Shown piece by piece: positions 24,582 through 33,905 of a stretch of DNA of 64,000 bases (the first letter of the stretch is position 1; the number at the start of each line of letters is the position of its first letter). The stretch lies in NCBI GenBank assembly GCA_014584705.1, contig JACTMJ010000010.1:102830-166829 (forward strand), in the 5' to 3' direction. This DNA comes from Acidobacteriota bacterium (GTDB taxonomy: Bacteria > Acidobacteriota > Terriglobia > Bryobacterales > Bryobacteraceae). Under the pieces are notes generated by a model. It was not told the DNA's origin. It saw only the letters and a program-made list of their open reading frames with translations, and made no database searches. The translations under genes were made by a program, and so were the position numbers.

Positions 24582-24590
24582 AGTGTAGCA
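24582..24590 (-). promoter_or_regulatory. extended -10-like element upstream of the carotenoid operon
   Basis: On the minus strand TGCTACACT combines an extended -10 TG with TACACT. It would give a leader of about 170 nt before the crtE ATG. No -35 consensus is seen at 17 bp. Confidence 0.3.
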
Positions 24591-24660
24591 ATATGAATGT
24601 GCCGCGTGCCGCTTTCACCCTCAAATTCCGGCTTCAGCGCGTGCCGGCAAGGGCGTGCCC

Positions 24661-24683
24661 CCCGGAGCACTGACGCCTCCGGG
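24661..24683 (-). terminator. hairpin after the FAH-family gene
   Basis: CCCGGAG (24661-24667) and CTCCGGG (24677-24683) form a perfect 7-bp stem with a 9-nt loop, 17 bp past the stop codon of the minus-strand gene. It would separate that gene from the carotenoid operon. Confidence 0.5.
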
Positions 24684-24699
24684 CCGTTCGCATCGAAAT

Positions 24700-25557
24700 C
24701 TACGGCTCCGGAATCACCGGGTTCCGCAATTCTCCCAGGCCTTCGATCCGCACCACGCACTCATCGCCGGGCCGCAGCCAGCGCGGAGGCTTCTTAGAAA
24801 AGCCAACCCCCGCGGGCGTGCCAGTCGACACCACATCGCCCGGTTCCAGCGTCATCGCGGCGCTCAGGTGCGCAATCAATTCCGGGATCCGGAAGATCAT
24901 CTCGCGTGTGTTCGAATCCTGCATCGTCTCCCCATTCAGCAGCAATTCCATGCGCAGATTGTGCGGATCCGGAATCTCATCGGCGGTCACCAGATACGGT
25001 CCCATCGGGCAGAAGGTGTCGCAGGTCTTGCCGATCATCCACTGTGACGTGGCCATCTGAAGATCACGAGCGCTCACGTCGTTCACGATGGTGTAGCCCG
25101 CCACATATTCGAGCCAGTCCGCCGCGTCGACCCCTTTGGCGCGCTTCCCGATCACGAACGCAAACTCAGCCTCATAATCGGGTTTCGCGGTCTTGTGGGG
25201 AATCCGGATCGCATCGTCCGGGTTGCAGACCGTATTCGCAAATTTCGAGAATACCGTGGGCACGGTTGGCAGCGACGCGCCCACTTCCTCGGCATGGTCC
25301 TTGTAGTTCAGGCCGATAAAGATTAGCTTCTGCGCGTCCGCGAGCGGAGCAAGAATCCGCACGCCGCTGATCGCCGTGCCCCCATCGGCGGGGGCTGCTT
25401 CGAGCAGTGCGCGCACTCTCGACAGGCCGTTCTCCCCTGCTTCCAGAACCTGCTTCACCGAAGAGAAGCCCAGCGACCCCAGCGAGAGCACACGGTCGCC
25501 ACGCAGCGCTCCCGCCTGAGCGGGTCCCTCGGTGGCCTGAAAATTCAAGAGTCTCAT
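24700..25557 (-). CDS. fumarylacetoacetate hydrolase family protein
   Basis: A 285-residue enzyme of the FAH superfamily (2-keto-acid hydratases, decarboxylases and C-C hydrolases). A small N-terminal domain (1-70) is followed by the catalytic core starting IFIGLNYKDHAEEVG, the metal-binding acidic cluster DYEAEFAFVIGKRAKG, YTIVNDVSARDLQ and GDVVSTGTPAGVGF. These are found in 5-carboxymethyl-2-hydroxymuconate isomerase-like members and in acylpyruvases. Substrate cannot be fixed from sequence. GAGGAG lies 8 bp before the ATG, a TACAAT -10 lies upstream, and a hairpin follows, so it appears to be a single-gene unit. Confidence 0.88.
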   Translation of the reverse strand: MRLLNFQATEGPAQAGALRGDRVLSLGSLGFSSVKQVLEAGENGLSRVRALLEAAPADGGTAISGVRILAPLADAQKLIFIGLNYKDHAEEVGASLPTVPTVFSKFANTVCNPDDAIRIPHKTAKPDYEAEFAFVIGKRAKGVDAADWLEYVAGYTIVNDVSARDLQMATSQWMIGKTCDTFCPMGPYLVTADEIPDPHNLRMELLLNGETMQDSNTREMIFRIPELIAHLSAAMTLEPGDVVSTGTPAGVGFSKKPPRWLRPGDECVVRIEGLGELRNPVIPEP

Positions 25558-25591
25558 CGCTGCATCTCCTCGCGGAAGGGTTGAACTCCCT

Positions 25592-25597
25592 ATTGTA
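25592..25597 (-). promoter_or_regulatory. -10 element of the FAH-family gene
   Basis: On the minus strand TACAAT (5 of 6 consensus matches) lies 35 bp before the start codon, leaving a short leader with the GAGGAG ribosome binding site. No clear -35 is visible. Confidence 0.4.
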
Positions 25598-25671
25598 CGC
25601 GGGCGCAGCTTTCGCCCTGCGCGAGAGATGCTGAGCGCCAGCGTCGCCGGACCTCGAAGTGCCTCGCGGAC

Positions 25672-27138
25672 CTAAGCCAGCAGGTCTTCGACAACCTTGC
25701 CCTTGCCGTCCTTGGTGACGTGAACCGGTCGCTTCTCCACTTCCACCCCCGCATCGGGAGCGATCCCCAATGCGGCGAACAGGGTTGCATGTAAATCCGG
25801 AATGCTCACCGCCCCCTTCACGATGCTCAGCGGCCGTTCGCTGGCGGTTTCTCCGTGCAGATAGCCCTTCTTGAACCCTCCGCCGAATACCGCCACGCTG
25901 GCCGCCTCGGTGTAGTGCCGATGCATGCCATAGTGCTGCGGGGAGGTCATCCGCTCCGGCTGTTTCACCTGCTCTTTTACTTCGTTGCCCGGCTTGCCTT
26001 CGGTCATCATGTCCCGGCCGAACTCAGAGGCAATCACCACCAGCGTGCGCTCCAGCAACCCGCGCGACTCGAGGTCCCGAATCAATTGCGCTACCGGGCG
26101 ATCCACGAAGGCCTTCATCGCCTTTGCCCTTTCGTGCCCGTTCTCGTGCGTATCCCAGTGCCGGAACGGGATGTACTCGGAACTCACTTCCACGAAACGC
26201 GCGCCTTTCTCCACCAGTCGCCGCGCAAGCAGACAGCCCAGACCGAAGCGCCCGGTGTTGTAACGCTCGAAGCTCTCCTTCGGCTCCAGTGTCAGGTCGA
26301 ACGCCTTGGCGGACGGGGAGCGAAGCAGCCGGTCCGCGTTCTCCATCGCCCGCAACAGGCTTTCGCGCTGGTGGCTGCTTCCTTCACGCATTACCGGGCT
26401 TGCCGCTGCCAGTTCCCGGTAGCGTTCATAGCGCTGCGCGAAACGTTCCGCGCTCATGTGTTCGGGCGCTTGTACGCTCGCCACCGCATCCCGCGGATCA
26501 GTGATCAGAAACGGTGCGACATCGCTCCCCAGAATTCCCGCCGTATGGAAAGACTTCAGCGGGTCGCTCTCCGCCCCGATCTCCATGTTCTGCCCTATCA
26601 CCAGAAACGGCGGCATCTCCGGATTACGCGGTCCCAGCAGCTTGGATATCCACGCGCCGATATGCGGAACGGCGATTCCCTGCGGCGGCTCATAGCCGGT
26701 GTGCCAGTGGAACTGATGCCGGGAATGCAGAATGAATCCGAGGTCGCCCACGCGGTGCGAACGAATCAGCGTCCCGCGGTCCATCACCTTGCCGATCTCT
26801 TCCATCCCCTCCGATAGCTGAATTCCGTCCACCACGCTCGGCACAGATCGGAAGGTGCTCAACACGCGCTTGCTCTCGAGTCCCGGCTCGTAGGGCGTGT
26901 AGGTCTTCGGGTCAAAGGTCTCGGTCTGCGCCATCCCGCCGGCCATCCAGAGAAGGATCATGCTGTCGGCTCGCGCGGCAGGCTGGTTTCCCGTAGTCAA
27001 TAGCTTCGGGCCGCTCTGCGCCAGAAGTCTTGGTGCGGCTCCCGTAAGAGCGGCCAGCGCGCCTGCCGCCGATTGCCGCATATAGTCGCGCCGGGTCATC
27101 CCCCGGAACAACTCCCGCAATAACTCCCGCTCTTTCAT
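25672..27138 (-). CDS. DUF1501 family protein, Tat-exported
   Basis: A 488-residue protein of the DUF1501 family, a distant relative of alkaline phosphatases and sulfatases. A Tat signal (TRRDYMRQSAAGALAALTG) is near residues 15-33. Family features include ILLWMAGGMAQTETFDPK, VSSEYIPFRHWDTHENGH, and VVIASEFGRDMMTEGKPG. In Planctomycetes and Acidobacteriota the family is almost always next to a DUF1549/DUF1553 protein, as here (13-bp gap, that gene first). The pair is thought to be extracytoplasmic; enzymatic role is not established. Confidence 0.88.
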   Translation of the reverse strand: MKERELLRELFRGMTRRDYMRQSAAGALAALTGAAPRLLAQSGPKLLTTGNQPAARADSMILLWMAGGMAQTETFDPKTYTPYEPGLESKRVLSTFRSVPSVVDGIQLSEGMEEIGKVMDRGTLIRSHRVGDLGFILHSRHQFHWHTGYEPPQGIAVPHIGAWISKLLGPRNPEMPPFLVIGQNMEIGAESDPLKSFHTAGILGSDVAPFLITDPRDAVASVQAPEHMSAERFAQRYERYRELAAASPVMREGSSHQRESLLRAMENADRLLRSPSAKAFDLTLEPKESFERYNTGRFGLGCLLARRLVEKGARFVEVSSEYIPFRHWDTHENGHERAKAMKAFVDRPVAQLIRDLESRGLLERTLVVIASEFGRDMMTEGKPGNEVKEQVKQPERMTSPQHYGMHRHYTEAASVAVFGGGFKKGYLHGETASERPLSIVKGAVSIPDLHATLFAALGIAPDAGVEVEKRPVHVTKDGKGKVVEDLLA

Positions 27139-27151
27139 CGGCTGCCCCTCT

Positions 27152-29479
27152 CTAATGGACGAACTGAAATTCCGGGCTCACCAGCAGCGCCCAGAACAGA
27201 TCCTCGACTCCAGTTCGGGACGGCTTGCTCGCGCCCAGCATATCGAGTGCGATCTTCTTCTCCGCCTGCGTTGGTTTGCGCGCCAGCAGATGTAGGTAGA
27301 GATAGTCCGCCAGCGACGCGCTGCTCCACGAAGCGGGGGGAAGTGCTGCCGGTGGCTCACCCTCAATGCGAATCAGATGTTCCGGATCCGGTTTCTCAGT
27401 GAACACAAAAAAACGCAGTGCCGGGCTGATATCGCTCTGCTTGCTTCGATCGTCGATCAATGCCCTGCCGCGCAGTTTCGTATAGCCACCCGCGGGAACC
27501 GAAAAGCGCAGCCGCGAAGGCACCGGAGCTGCCACCACCGCCGTTTCCGAGGCGCCCTGCATCACGGTGCCGTTCGTCGCCGTGAGCGGTATGCTTCCCT
27601 TTGGCCCAACCAGTTCGAGCCCCGTCCATCCTGCCTTCACTCGCGCGGGGTCGTAGCTGTCTACGTCTTCGAGAACCAGCCATATTTCTTTCGCGCCGCG
27701 GATGTCCGCCTCAAATTCCGCCGTGCTGCTGCGAACCATCTTGCTGTCGAAGATATTCCGCGGAGGCGCTTTTGCCAGGCCGAGTAAACTCGCGGCCGCC
27801 TTCCGCACGCGGTCGGAAAGCAGCGGACCGTTCGTGAGTTCAAGCGCTTGCAGCATCGAGGGCGCATCGCCGCGCTCCGTGTAGACCTGATCCCGAATCG
27901 GCCTCCCCAGCGCCCTGCTGAGAGCGTCGCTCTTGCGCCGCCATTCGCGCGTGTAGTGGGCCGTCGTCGCGGTTCGCGGACTATTCACCTGCCAGGCCCC
28001 GCTCACGAGAGAGATCGCATCCTGTAACTGTTCCGCGCTGATCCGGCGTGGAATCGGTCCGCGAAATACATACTTTTCGCCGCGCTCCGGTTCGGTCACG
28101 GAGGGCATCTGATAGGCCCGTGACGTCATCATCGTGTACAGCAGATGCTGAAGGTCGTATTGATTCTCCGCGAAGTCCGATGCCAGCCAATCGAGGAGGT
28201 CCTGGTTCCACGGCTCGGCATCCATGTCGTCAATCGGCTCCACGAGTCCGCGGCCGAATAGCAGTCGCCAATATCGATTGACGATCGTGCGCGTGAAGCG
28301 GCCGTTCTCCGGGTGGGTGAACCATCGCGCGGCGGCTGCCCGGCGGTCCTTCCCGTTCACGTCAAAGGCGGTATCCGGCACGTCGAATGGAAAGCGCGCC
28401 TCGGCGGTCTTTCCCAATTTCACGTCGCAGCGCGCCAGTTCCAGAGGCTCGTGCGAAAACATCGCCGCCAGCCCGAAGGTATCCGCCAGCTTCCAGCGAT
28501 TCACGAAGCTGTCATGGCACGCCGCGCACTTCAGATTCATTCCCAGAAAGACCTGCGCCGCATTCTGTGAGGCTTGCATCGGCGGTGTCTGGCTGGCGCT
28601 CACAACGCCCCGCCACGTCACCCCCACCAGGTATCCCTCCGCGCCCTGTCCCTCCGCCGGGTTCAGTAGCTCTTCCACCATCGTGTTGTAATGCTTGTTG
28701 CCTTTGAGTGAGGCATAGAGCCATTGAGTAATGGATTTCCTCTCTCCGTGATAAATGACGCCTTCGTCGTTCCGAAGCAGGTCGTTCCAATACGTCATCC
28801 AGTGTTCGGCGTAGTCGCCTTGCCGGTTGAGCAGGCGCTCGACAAGCTCCGCGCGCTTTCCGCTCGACTTGCTTTCGACGAAAGTGTTCAACTCCGCGGG
28901 CGGCGGCAGCAAGCCGGTGATGTCCATCCACACGCGCCGCGCAAAGAGGGCATCGCCCACCGCTTGGGGTGTTGGCAGGTTGTGCCCGGCGAGATAGCTG
29001 TCCACGAATCGGTCGATCGGGTGCGAGGCCGTGCCTTCCGGCAGGGGCGGACGTCGAGGCGCGAGCGCCGCCACGCGATCCACCAGGCCCACCGTTCCGT
29101 CGTACTTTGCTCCTTCGTCAATCCAGGCCCGGATGATTGCGATTGTCCGCTCATCCAAGGGCGGGCCGACCGGAGGCATCCGCAGCCCTTGCTGCCCGGA
29201 AATTCTCTTTACCAGCAGGCTCTCCGCACTCTTCCCCGGAACGATCGCCGCGCCACTCGCGCCGCCCGTGAGCAGATCCGCGCGCGTGTGCAGCCGGAGC
29301 CCCGCCTGCGCGCTCGCCCCCGCGTGGCATCCCAGGCACTTCGCCGTCAACACGGGCTGTACCTCGGTGACGAAGTCCACGGCTCCGAAACATGGCATCG
29401 CCGCCAGAGTGCATACGCCCGCAAGCACCCGGCACGGCAAGGAAGCCAACCTGGCTATCCGGCGAATCCACACGCCCAT
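27152..29479 (-). CDS. DUF1549/DUF1553 protein with Planctomycete-type cytochrome c domain
   Basis: A 775-residue exported protein. After a signal peptide (about 1-32), a cytochrome c-like heme site CLGCH appears near residue 49, within the Planctomycete cytochrome C domain. Next come DUF1549 (WMDITGLLPPPAELNTF, WMTYWNDLLRNDEG, and a second heme-type site LKCAACHDSFVNRWK) and DUF1553 (NRYWRLLFGRGLVEPIDD, LDWLASDF). It probably carries electrons or acts as a surface redox protein. It is followed 13 bp later by the DUF1501 gene. Substrate and partners are unknown. Confidence 0.88.
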   Translation of the reverse strand: MGVWIRRIARLASLPCRVLAGVCTLAAMPCFGAVDFVTEVQPVLTAKCLGCHAGASAQAGLRLHTRADLLTGGASGAAIVPGKSAESLLVKRISGQQGLRMPPVGPPLDERTIAIIRAWIDEGAKYDGTVGLVDRVAALAPRRPPLPEGTASHPIDRFVDSYLAGHNLPTPQAVGDALFARRVWMDITGLLPPPAELNTFVESKSSGKRAELVERLLNRQGDYAEHWMTYWNDLLRNDEGVIYHGERKSITQWLYASLKGNKHYNTMVEELLNPAEGQGAEGYLVGVTWRGVVSASQTPPMQASQNAAQVFLGMNLKCAACHDSFVNRWKLADTFGLAAMFSHEPLELARCDVKLGKTAEARFPFDVPDTAFDVNGKDRRAAAARWFTHPENGRFTRTIVNRYWRLLFGRGLVEPIDDMDAEPWNQDLLDWLASDFAENQYDLQHLLYTMMTSRAYQMPSVTEPERGEKYVFRGPIPRRISAEQLQDAISLVSGAWQVNSPRTATTAHYTREWRRKSDALSRALGRPIRDQVYTERGDAPSMLQALELTNGPLLSDRVRKAAASLLGLAKAPPRNIFDSKMVRSSTAEFEADIRGAKEIWLVLEDVDSYDPARVKAGWTGLELVGPKGSIPLTATNGTVMQGASETAVVAAPVPSRLRFSVPAGGYTKLRGRALIDDRSKQSDISPALRFFVFTEKPDPEHLIRIEGEPPAALPPASWSSASLADYLYLHLLARKPTQAEKKIALDMLGASKPSRTGVEDLFWALLVSPEFQFVH

Positions 29480-29569
29480 TCGCGCACGCCCCCAGAAAAG
29501 AATGCTCCGATTCTATCGCCTCGGCGGCATTCGCGGGGCGCGGCGCAGGCGTGTTGCTCCAGGCCTGGC

Positions 29570-31405
29570 TCAGGGAATGAAGTCTTTTGCGATCCGCCGT
29601 TTCTCGTGCCCGTCGAGGACATGCACTACCCGGATCTTCTTGAGTTTCTGCGGTGACAATTGCCCGATGGGCACGTAGACTACCTGCCGCCCCATGCGGG
29701 AGGCAATACTGCGGAACAGAGAGCGCGGCGGCTTTGGCGCCACGTACACGATATAGCGTTTGGTGGAATAATCGATCCCCGCCAGCAACAGCCGCTCGGG
29801 CTTGTTGCGCGCAATGTGGTTATAGTCCGGATCAATCCAAACGTCATACATGCGCCTTGGCGGCAGGCTGAGCAGCAGCCCTCCGTATTCTGCCCTTCCG
29901 ATCCCGGGGCCCACCATGTGTTCATACGGGTCGGTCGAGTAGAACGCCATGTCGCTCTCGTTTTGATGCTCGCCCAGCCACGTTGTCATCCACGAATAGC
30001 GGTCGTCGCGATCTTCGTCGAAGATCACGACTACGGAACCGACGTCGCCGTGTACCTTCTCGTAGCTGCGCACATAGATCTGGTGCTTATACCAGTTGCG
30101 TATCGTTTCGCGGATATCGATGCCATCGAGAATCGAAGTCAGAAACGGTTCGACGCGCGTGCGTTCCTCGGAGAGGATACTCTTCGCCTTGCTCTTCAGA
30201 AACTTTCCGTAGTCCTCGATTACCAGGTCTTCCGGAGGGTAGGAGCAGATGGAACTGCCATCCAATTGTTGCGCCCATTCTCCCTTGATCTTCTCCTTCG
30301 GCCTTCGCTTCAAGCCGGTGGATTGAAAGCGCTGCTTCGTGCTGCGTCGCCGCCGACGCAACTGGATCCGCCGCGTGTTCAGGTAAACGTCGCTTGCGTT
30401 CAGGTTCAGCGTGGGTGGCCGGTCCCGTTCGCTTTGCGCCGGATAGCGGCTGGCGGTCTCCCAGAGCCAGTATGCGAAATCATCGTCCACCGTCGCGCGC
30501 GCCGCCATCGTGAGGTCGAATAGGTTACACGTGAGCTGCCGGCTGGTGATGGCCAGGTTCCTCGTGAAGCGCGCAAAGAGCTTCCGCTGCCAGCCCGCCA
30601 CGCTTTCCCCGGTTTCCTGCTCGTGTACGGCTTCCGTTTCCCCGAAGAGCGCGTACTGCACCCGCAGCCGGTCGAGCTGCATGGCATCGAGCGGTTCCAT
30701 CCGCGCGCGTTCATACTGCACCTGGAGAAACGGGTACTCGCTGAGAATCTCCGCCAGGCACTCCGGATGCGCGTTCGCCAGATGGAGCCCGTCCCTTCGC
30801 AGCACATCCGTCGGCTCTTCCTGTGGAACGGCGAATGCTCGCCTGACGGGTTCGAGCAACGCGAAGGAGAGCACCACCGCCGTCATTGCTTCCGGATTCG
30901 CGCCCTGCAGCTTCCAGGCTATCCCCCCGGCGAGCGGCGTCAACTCTTCGTTCTCCGCGCCCTTGGCCGCGTGCAGCCATGCATCCACATAACGTGCGTA
31001 CCCGGTGCGCGTGAGCGCGTAGGAGTCCGGGTAGGGATGGTTCAGGTGCGGCCGTTCCTCCGCGTCGGGTTCCAGAAAGACGATCTCCGCTCCGATCTGC
31101 AATCCGGTTCGCACCGCCTCGATCATCGCGTCGCACGGCTCAATGGGCAGGTAAACGCCGCGGTCCGGGTGCTTCGGATCCTCATGGACCACGATGGAGA
31201 TTTCGGGCAGCCGCTTCACCGCCGCGAGGATCGTTTCCCGCAGCGTGACGGGCAACTCCACCGCCACCACGCCCGGCATCCATTCGAGCAGCCTCCGCCG
31301 CACCTCCAGCGCAAACTCCATCCGTCCCGGTGCGACAGGGAGGAAGCGCAATTGCCCCTCGAACAATGGGCCCGCGAGGTTCGTTTCGGATGCGGTTTCC
31401 GGCAT
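29570..31405 (-). CDS. unrecognised 611-residue protein downstream of malQ
   Basis: A soluble protein with no signal peptide or membrane segment. Residues 15-130 are alpha/beta in character (FLPVAPGRMEFALEVRRRLL, GVVAVELP, ISIVVHEDP, GAEIVFLEPDAEERPHL), vaguely like TraB/EreA-type or DUF5682-type folds. The middle (130-340) is mostly helical. A basic stretch RRIQLRRRRRSTK lies near 352-364. The C-terminal third (about 460-611) has VGSVVVIFDEDRDDRYSW and repeated beta-strand-like segments. It follows malQ by 75 bp on the same strand, so co-transcription is likely. I do not assign a function. Confidence 0.75.
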   Translation of the reverse strand: MPETASETNLAGPLFEGQLRFLPVAPGRMEFALEVRRRLLEWMPGVVAVELPVTLRETILAAVKRLPEISIVVHEDPKHPDRGVYLPIEPCDAMIEAVRTGLQIGAEIVFLEPDAEERPHLNHPYPDSYALTRTGYARYVDAWLHAAKGAENEELTPLAGGIAWKLQGANPEAMTAVVLSFALLEPVRRAFAVPQEEPTDVLRRDGLHLANAHPECLAEILSEYPFLQVQYERARMEPLDAMQLDRLRVQYALFGETEAVHEQETGESVAGWQRKLFARFTRNLAITSRQLTCNLFDLTMAARATVDDDFAYWLWETASRYPAQSERDRPPTLNLNASDVYLNTRRIQLRRRRRSTKQRFQSTGLKRRPKEKIKGEWAQQLDGSSICSYPPEDLVIEDYGKFLKSKAKSILSEERTRVEPFLTSILDGIDIRETIRNWYKHQIYVRSYEKVHGDVGSVVVIFDEDRDDRYSWMTTWLGEHQNESDMAFYSTDPYEHMVGPGIGRAEYGGLLLSLPPRRMYDVWIDPDYNHIARNKPERLLLAGIDYSTKRYIVYVAPKPPRSLFRSIASRMGRQVVYVPIGQLSPQKLKKIRVVHVLDGHEKRRIAKDFIP

Positions 31406-31479
31406 CAGTTCTATCGTACCGAACGCGTTCGCTTCCGCCCGTGCCGCACGGCGTCGTGAACGGGAGGACTTGCCAGGCG

Positions 31480-33738
31480 CTAGCGGTCTTCGCGCCCGGT
31501 TTCGTACAGCCAGTGGCGGAACATCGCGGCGCTGCCCGCCACCACCGGATCGCTCGTCAGGTCTTCGAGGAAACAGCCCATCTTGCGCCGCCAGTTCGGG
31601 TATTGCCAGGTGCTTCCCGGCAGGTTTTGCTGGTCAAGCTGCTTCGTGAGGTCTTCCTGGTTCAGTTGGAACAGCTTCGAAGGCGTGCGCGCCAGATAGC
31701 CAACCACCGCATTGTGCAACTCTCCCGTGAGTTCCGGAATGTCGGAAGCGTTCCGGGAGTAGTAGTCCGGCATCAGCCCCTCGGCGAACAGCGCGTCCAG
31801 AATCGCCTGCCTCAACTTGCGTCGCTCCGCCCATTGCTGCTCATACACCTCGTGTACCGGCAGCAAACCGGCGTAGTCCCGCGCCTCGATATCGCGTCCG
31901 ATCCAGCTCCCGGCGATCGTCGGCAGATCGTGCGTGGATGTGGCCACCAGCGCCTCCGCGGGATACCGTTCGGGCAGGTTCATCTCCCCAGCCTCCCCGC
32001 GCTCAAAATAGAACAACCGGTAGCTCAGAATGCCAAACCGTTCGAGGGTCTTCCGCGTGGCCGGTTCCACCGTGCCGAGATCCTCCCCTACCACCAGAAC
32101 CTGGTTGCGCACGCTCTCAAGCGCCAGAATACGAACGAGGTCTTCGGAGAAATCGCGAACGTAAGTGCCTTCCCTGGCCGTAAATCCGGCGGGGATCCAG
32201 TAGAGCCGGAAAAAGCGCATGACATGGTCGATGCGCAATGCCCCGCCCGCCATCATGTTCCGGCGGAGCGCTTCCCGGAACAGCTTGTAGCCGCTGCGCC
32301 GGTACTCCAGAAAATTCGGTGGCGGAAAGCTCCAATCCTGGCCTTCGGGCGAGAAATCGTCCGGAGGCGCGCCCACCCGGCAACCCGTCACGAAGAATTT
32401 CCGTTGCTTCCAGACGTCCGCGCCGCAATTGTCCGTGGCCAGGGCCAGGTCGTGATACAACCCGATCGAGAGCCCGTTTTCCACCGCCGCTGCGCCCGCT
32501 TCCTCCAACTGCTGAAACGCAATCCATTGCACCCAGGCGTAGAAGAGCCGCAGATGCTTGCGCTTGCGCGCGAACGCTTTCACCGCTTCCGATTCAGGAT
32601 CTTTGTACTCTTCCGGCCAATCCTGCCAGACCCACACATCCGGGTTCAGCCGGTGCTGCACGCGGTCCAGCGCGCAAAACGTGGTGTAGCCCTCGAGCAC
32701 ATCGCCCTGCTCCTCCACCCAGCGCAGAAACGCCTTCCCCCGCTCCGTGCCCTGTTGCCACTCCCGGCGGAACGCCAGAAACGTGAGAGCGAGCAGGCGG
32801 GTCTTCAACTCGGCCAGGCCTTCGTAGTCCACCAGATCGTCCAGGCGCATCTTCTCGATCCGGGCCTGCGCCTCAAGCCCGGCGAGAGCCTTCCGCGCGA
32901 GCGGAGCCGTCTTGAACTCGGGGATGCGCTCAACGTCGATATACAAGTAGTTCTTGTAGTAAACGCTGATCGGCAGATACGGGCTGGCATTGTAGGGCAG
33001 GCGGTTCGCGATAATGTGCAGCGGGTTCAGCGCCACGAAGGAGGCGTGCAATTCGTTCGCGGTCCAGCGGCAAAGTGCATTCAGGTCTGTGAAATCGCCG
33101 CAGCCCCAGTTGCGGTAAGAGCGAAGCCCGTACAGGCTCACTCCCAGCCCGGCCAGTTTGCCTTCCCCCGTCAGTTCCGGAGGCTGATAGGCGCGGTCCG
33201 GCGTCACGATCAGGTCGGTCTCCGCGGTCGCCGCCACATAGCCCGGACGCCCGGCGTCAATCCGCATCCGGTGGTAACCGAGAGGTGTCTCGTTTGGCAG
33301 AGGAATGCGGCGGCGGCTGTATCCGTTCTTGCCGAACTGTGCCCGGGCGAGCACCTCCAGGGAGCTTGCGGCATGGGGGTAGGAAGCCACCGTTCCGTCT
33401 TCCCACTGAAACGTAACCAGCACCGATTCCGCTTCGAGAGCATCCGGCAGATTCAGCCAGGCCGGATTTTGCGGGTGCCGCCCCACCACCTCCACCGGCG
33501 GCAGCACGCATTCCCATTCCTCGTGCTGCTTAGCCTCAATCGCCGCGTTGAGCGCCTCCAGGCTTCCCGCCTCCACTTCCAGGGATTCGAGAATGGCGAT
33601 TACCACTTCCGGCTTCGCCTGATGCTTCTTGCCGAAAATGTCCCAATACTGAAGGTCAATGCCCCACAGTTTCGCCGCAGCCTCCAGGGCGGCATCAAAG
33701 CTGGTGTGAGTTTCGTAAGACGACAGGCTGGCGGTCAT
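31480..33738 (-). CDS. malQ: 4-alpha-glucanotransferase (amylomaltase)
   Basis: A 752-residue GH77 enzyme that transfers alpha-1,4-glucan segments between maltooligosaccharides. Catalytic motifs are intact: nucleophile Asp in GALRIDHVMRFFRLYWIPAG (around residue 502), acid/base Glu in VGEDLGTV (around 553) and the transition-state Asp in STHDLPT (around 602). An N-terminal region of about 200 residues precedes the barrel, as in plant DPE2-like or enteric long MalQ proteins. It lies between the ArsC-like gene upstream and the 611-residue unknown downstream on the same strand. Confidence 0.93.
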   Translation of the reverse strand: MTASLSSYETHTSFDAALEAAAKLWGIDLQYWDIFGKKHQAKPEVVIAILESLEVEAGSLEALNAAIEAKQHEEWECVLPPVEVVGRHPQNPAWLNLPDALEAESVLVTFQWEDGTVASYPHAASSLEVLARAQFGKNGYSRRRIPLPNETPLGYHRMRIDAGRPGYVAATAETDLIVTPDRAYQPPELTGEGKLAGLGVSLYGLRSYRNWGCGDFTDLNALCRWTANELHASFVALNPLHIIANRLPYNASPYLPISVYYKNYLYIDVERIPEFKTAPLARKALAGLEAQARIEKMRLDDLVDYEGLAELKTRLLALTFLAFRREWQQGTERGKAFLRWVEEQGDVLEGYTTFCALDRVQHRLNPDVWVWQDWPEEYKDPESEAVKAFARKRKHLRLFYAWVQWIAFQQLEEAGAAAVENGLSIGLYHDLALATDNCGADVWKQRKFFVTGCRVGAPPDDFSPEGQDWSFPPPNFLEYRRSGYKLFREALRRNMMAGGALRIDHVMRFFRLYWIPAGFTAREGTYVRDFSEDLVRILALESVRNQVLVVGEDLGTVEPATRKTLERFGILSYRLFYFERGEAGEMNLPERYPAEALVATSTHDLPTIAGSWIGRDIEARDYAGLLPVHEVYEQQWAERRKLRQAILDALFAEGLMPDYYSRNASDIPELTGELHNAVVGYLARTPSKLFQLNQEDLTKQLDQQNLPGSTWQYPNWRRKMGCFLEDLTSDPVVAGSAAMFRHWLYETGREDR

Positions 33739-33905
33739 TCGAGTTCTCGGTTCGTGCTACCCCCATTGTATCGGCAGCACTGCCCGCAATCGTTACCGCC
33801 CCGGCGGCCTTCCTCGCGGCGTCCTCGTCAAGCCGCCGGTCCTCGAATCCTGGCCGGTCCTTTGGATCTTGGCGCATCTCCGCGGCCCGGAACCGCTCTG
33901 CGGCG

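Larger units (their letters stand above)
24407..24699. other. 293-bp intergenic region upstream of the carotenoid operon
   Basis: Holds the terminator hairpin of the FAH-family gene (24661-24683) and a possible extended -10 element (24582-24590). I see no light-response or other recognised operator motif and no gene. Confidence 0.4.
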
